A stretch of DNA of 21,675 nt from Paraglomus occultum (lineage: Eukaryota > Glomeromycota > Glomeromycetes > Paraglomerales > Paraglomeraceae). Both the position numbers and the translations under genes were made by a program. The stretch lies in NCBI GenBank assembly GCA_910592205.1, contig CAJVPJ010000571.1, positions 1-21,675 of the forward strand, given 5' to 3'. The notes beneath the pieces were generated by a model. That model did not search any database and was not told the DNA's origin. It was given only the letters and a program-made list of their open reading frames with translations. Positions 18,922-21,675 of the stretch are shown here, one piece after another. The stretch's first letter is position 1, and each line of letters starts with the position of its first letter.

Positions 18922-19824
18922 CTAAGCTTGTGCAACAACTTTTTCAACTGTCATCCCATTAGTGATCATTTCAATTTCCTTTCCTACTACGACGTTTCCC
19001 TCGTTCCATGGTCCGGCATCACTCATGTGGCATCCATTCACACAATTGCAACGTCCACCAAATTTAGTGGGTAGACTATCCGCATCAATGTATTCAAGCA
19101 AAACCTTCTCATATTTCGAGCCCAATATTACAATCTTGGCAGCGGTGACCTCGTCCAGCATAGGTTTCACCAACGACCAGACTGAAGAAAAGAGCATCGG
19201 TGCATTGATGATAAAGAATTTACCCATACGTTCCGGGTAGTAGTACTGTCCAATCGTAGAGGCTTGCTTCACGTAGCTATAGACATTGGAAAACGAGCGA
19301 AGGGAAACACCCTTGAGATCAAGTATGGTGCAAGATGTTTCGATCATTTTGCCGTGTTTAGCAGAACAAGCAGGAAGACGATAAGTAGCTAATTTTTCAT
19401 ATTCAACGACAAGGTTCTGGATCTGACGCTCTGGAGTAGTGATCTTGTAGAGGGCTTTAATGTCAATATTTCCAATTTCTTCAATGTATATAGGTCGTCC
19501 TTCTTTGTCTGTTTTATGATAATAGCGGGGATAATACTTCATCACTTCGTTATGTTCGGTATAGTCGAAAGTTTTGACGAGGTTCTCGACACCAAACTCT
19601 TTCCGCCATTTTTCGCAATCAATAAACATCTTTTTTGCTTTTGACAATTCAAATCTACGAGCGCGAAGGAAACGAAGAAGACAAGCATCGTCGTGGCGCT
19701 CTTCGTCGTAGAAACCTTCGTCTGAGAGTTCCTGACGAAATTTTTCAAGGGTTGCAGCCTGCTGTGGACTGAGTGAACCGACATGTCCTGAGTATTTTTG
19801 TTGTCCAGTTGTTGCAGGCGGCAT
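18922..19824 (-). CDS. SEC14: Sec14-like phosphatidylinositol/phosphatidylcholine transfer protein
   Basis: A single-exon gene of 300 aa, close to yeast Sec14 (304). It moves phosphatidylinositol and phosphatidylcholine between membranes and supports Golgi export by stimulating PI 4-kinase. The CRAL-TRIO N-terminal helices include LRFLRARRFELSKAKKMF; the lipid-binding domain carries YYPRYYHKTDKEGRPIYIEE, TILDLKGVSLRSF, YYYPERMGKFFIINAPMLFS and VWSLVKPMLDEVTAAKIVIL, all strong Sec14 landmarks. The segment SLPTKFGGRCNCVNGCHMSD matches the family's PxxFGGxCxCxxGCxxSD, which favours a classical Sec14 over distant CRAL-TRIO proteins. The start ATG at 19824 gives the usual short lead before the first helix. 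The lack of introns stands out against the intron-rich neighbours and could mark a retroposed or intron-lost copy, but the frame is intact. Confidence 0.92.
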   Translation of the reverse strand: MPPATTGQQKYSGHVGSLSPQQAATLEKFRQELSDEGFYDEERHDDACLLRFLRARRFELSKAKKMFIDCEKWRKEFGVENLVKTFDYTEHNEVMKYYPRYYHKTDKEGRPIYIEEIGNIDIKALYKITTPERQIQNLVVEYEKLATYRLPACSAKHGKMIETSCTILDLKGVSLRSFSNVYSYVKQASTIGQYYYPERMGKFFIINAPMLFSSVWSLVKPMLDEVTAAKIVILGSKYEKVLLEYIDADSLPTKFGGRCNCVNGCHMSDAGPWNEGNVVVGKEIEMITNGMTVEKVVAQA

Positions 19825-20124
19825 ATTATTCTATGGGGTATTTGGTATACTGTTCGAACGTGATTAGTGAAAGTGCTGGAATAAGGAGAAATTTAGTGTA
19901 AGCGGAGATGAGGGGGTGAAGAGAAAGGCAGATTTGTTTTTGAACAATCCTAACAAAGGAAGGTTATTTAAGAGGTTGGTGAATGTTTGAGACAAAGATT
20001 ATACCGTTTTGCAATCCCCCTCATTATGTGATTAATTGTGGCGGTGTCACAATATTTGATATGCTATTAAAGGAAAACCATTATTAATTGTTGGAATTAG
20101 TATTTTCACGTGACTATCAGTATT
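19825..20124. other. Sec14 upstream region with TCACGTGA
   Basis: About 300 bp between the Sec14 start and the Fanzor relic. TCACGTGA at 20106-20113 is an E-box octamer also found upstream of ETFA. No other signal is recognised. Confidence 0.35.
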
Positions 20125-20648
20125 CTATTGCAGTGGATGTAACACATCAATAGTAGTAGGCATACTATTTCCGGAGAGAATCAAGGCTCCATCAAGCAAT
20201 GCCCGGAAAAAGATTCCCCGAGCATTTGTACATCTCGGACCCTCCTATTTTTTGAATATTCCCACACAAGCTGCAAGTTTTCGAAGTGTAGGCCTCATTT
20301 TGAATAATAACGCGGACCTCTAGTTCTTCTGCCTTAGCCACAAGACGTTGGCGAAATTGATAGTGGCCCTAACAGAGCATTTTACGAACGGCTTTGTGTG
20401 ATATCTTTCGTGTTTTCGGTTTACCATATTTGATACCTCAAAAGGAGGAATGATGATGGCATCAAATCGCGAGTGAAAAATACGACGCTCTTTTTGTGTA
20501 CTTCGCTTTGTAGGCGTTTGATCTTCGTCGCATCCGAAAGATTGCCGTATCGATTCGCAAGGCCTGCTTCTTCTTACGCCTTGAACTAGAAGCCGCCAGT
20601 TTGTCCTTGGTCGACTGTAGATTATCCATGTGTTGACACAGATAAATA
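20125..20648 (-). pseudogene. Fanzor (TnpB-like RNA-guided nuclease) C-terminal half, decayed
   Basis: Read on the minus strand from 20647, successive frames give LCQHMDNLQSTKDKL and RRKKKQALRIDTAIFRMRR; then KIKRLQSEVHKKSVVFFTR; then RFDAIIIPPFEVSNM; then KTRKISHKAVRKMLC, TAG, GHYQFRQRLVAKAEELEVRV; then EAYTSKTCSLCG and SEMYKCSG. This is the order of the TnpB/Fanzor C-terminal half: basic helices, the RuvC-II segment with its glutamate (PPFE), the K-RKML-WGHY-FRQRL helix and the YTSKTC..CG zinc ribbon. At least three frame changes and a Trp-to-TAG change inactivate it. The RuvC-III part is worn (LLDGALIL where D.NGARN is expected), ending at TAG 20125-20127. The RuvC-I half is absent: the similarity stops at the TA beside the mariner end, so it was probably cut off by that insertion. 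Fanzors are eukaryotic homologues of IS605/IS607 TnpB and travel with several transposon families. Confidence 0.78.
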
Positions 20649-21675
20649 CACTACCTGGACAAAAGTATCGGCCACCCTAACTTTATTAATTGTTCAAAAG
20701 TGTACATAATAATTGGGACTAAAATTTTTATATGGTATAGTCTAACTTGTTATGAATCTATATATAAATTTAATACTTTGTTGGCCAGCCCTTGCTTGCA
20801 ATACACGCTTCGACCCTTCTAGGCATACTTTTAATTAAATTCATTAAAACATTGTTGGAAATTTGGTTCCATTCCTCCTGTAATGCTGTCTCAAGTTCCC
20901 TTACATTTTTAGGCAAGGTCGAACGGTTTCTAATGCGTTCTGACCATAAACGTTCAATAGGGTTCAAATCTGGTGATTGGCTTGGCCAATTAGGTAAAGT
21001 TCTGATCTTCCTTTCTGCAAGCCATTCATTAACATCTTTCTCAGTGTGAATGGAGGCATTGTCATCTTGAAACAAATACCCTTTTTCACCAAAATCTCTT
21101 CTAATCAATGGTAATAAATGGGGTTTAAGTATTTGAATATAATCGAATCTGTTTATTTTTCCTTCCACTTTTACCAATGGGCCTAAGCCTTTACCAGAAA
21201 AACAACCCCACATCATCAAACGTCGGCGAAGAAGAGACAGACCCAGTATTTTTTTCTTTTCAAATTGTGGCACGGAGAGTGCCATCCCCGTATTTAACTG
21301 AAGGAGCCATATTTTTTATATTAAATCTTGTTCCAGGGGCTCTCCATATCCAAACACGACCTGGACCATCATTTGTAAAGCGACTTTCATCACTCCAAAT
21401 AACAGACTTCCATTTTCGAATAGACCAATCCTTTCTTTCAATACACCAGTTTAGGCGATTTTCTCTTTGCTGATCAGTAAGTAAAGGCTTGGATGTCGGA
21501 ATGCGAGAAAAAAAATTAATTTCGTGTAAATTTCTCCTAATAATTTAGCAGAAACATCAAATCCAGTCCTTTCATTAACCAGTTTTTTGAGTTGTTTTGC
21601 TTAACAACCCGTTTTAATACTTGCTTATGCTCAAAATTTAAAAGTTTTGGGCGGCCACTGCGTGGTTGGGTTGTG
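20649..21675 (-). mobile_element. Tc1/mariner element with broken DDE transposase (partial)
   Basis: The left end CACTACCTGGACAAAAGTAT starts at 20649 next to TA (20647-20648). The right end lies beyond the window. On the minus strand the transposase reads QPRSGRPKLLNFEHKQVLKR, then after a frame change LVNERTGFDVSAK, then IIRRNLHEINFFSRIPTSKP and WKSVIWSDESRF (first catalytic Asp). About 60 nt of extra sequence follow SVKYGDG, and then MMWGCFSGKGLGPLVKVEG, LFQDDNASIHT (second Asp) and WPSQSPDLNPIERLW (Glu) continue to the end, KGWPTKY, at 20770. The spacing from second Asp to Glu is 35 residues by my count, typical of Tc1-like elements (34-35). All three catalytic residues survive, but the two frame changes and the insertion make the copy non-functional as it stands. 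Confidence 0.88.

Noticed and set aside
21219-21282. An intron in the Tc1/mariner transposase
   Set aside because: The extra sequence does not start with GT or end with AG at positions that restore the frame.
1-21675. CRISPR arrays, tRNA and rRNA genes
   Set aside because: No regularly spaced identical repeats were seen, and no tRNA B-box with a matching acceptor stem or rRNA-like sequence was found on reading both strands.

Overview
The window looks like nuclear DNA of an early-diverging fungus, most plausibly Mucoromycota/Glomeromycotina; the lineage is inference, not something read directly. The sequence shows AT-rich DNA and genes broken by many short spliceosomal introns (about 65-120 nt; donors mostly GTAAGN, GTATNN or GTGAGN; acceptors TAG, CAG or AAG). 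Two proteins are fungal in character: a Sho1-type osmosensor and the mitoribosomal protein mL58. Between the genes lie decayed mobile elements of kinds known from such genomes: Tc1/mariner, pogo/Tigger, a Fanzor (TnpB-like) relic and an Mrr-type endonuclease relic.

Layout. 1-3.8 kb is accessory DNA. It holds a broken, unrecognised Cys/His-rich gene (minus strand), a cluster of degenerate repeats with one inverted copy, and an intron-containing Mrr-like endonuclease with frame breaks. 3.8-19.8 kb is a housekeeping block: mL58 (+), SHO1 (-), a 2.5 kb gene-poor gap, a CACUL1-like gene (+), ETF-alpha (-), a 692 bp pogo/Tigger-type element, a ZCCHC8/PSP-domain gene (-), a p47/Shp1 UBX gene (-) divergent from VPS28 (+), and a Sec14 gene (-). 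19.8 kb to the end is again accessory: a Fanzor C-terminal half that stops at the TA next to a Tc1/mariner end, followed by a broken transposase that runs off the window.

Exon models were built by hand for seven multi-exon genes (SHO1, CACUL1-like, ETFA, ZCCHC8-like, p47, VPS28 and, tentatively, the Mrr relic). Apart from the Mrr relic, each keeps an open frame across all junctions and has a length close to its family. The housekeeping genes do not form one pathway. p47 and VPS28 share a 177 bp divergent promoter and both act on ubiquitin-linked membrane and protein traffic (Cdc48 adaptor and ESCRT-I), with Sec14 (Golgi lipid transfer) convergent to VPS28. ETFA and mL58 are mitochondrial. The point most worth following is the Fanzor relic and its apparent interruption by a mariner element.
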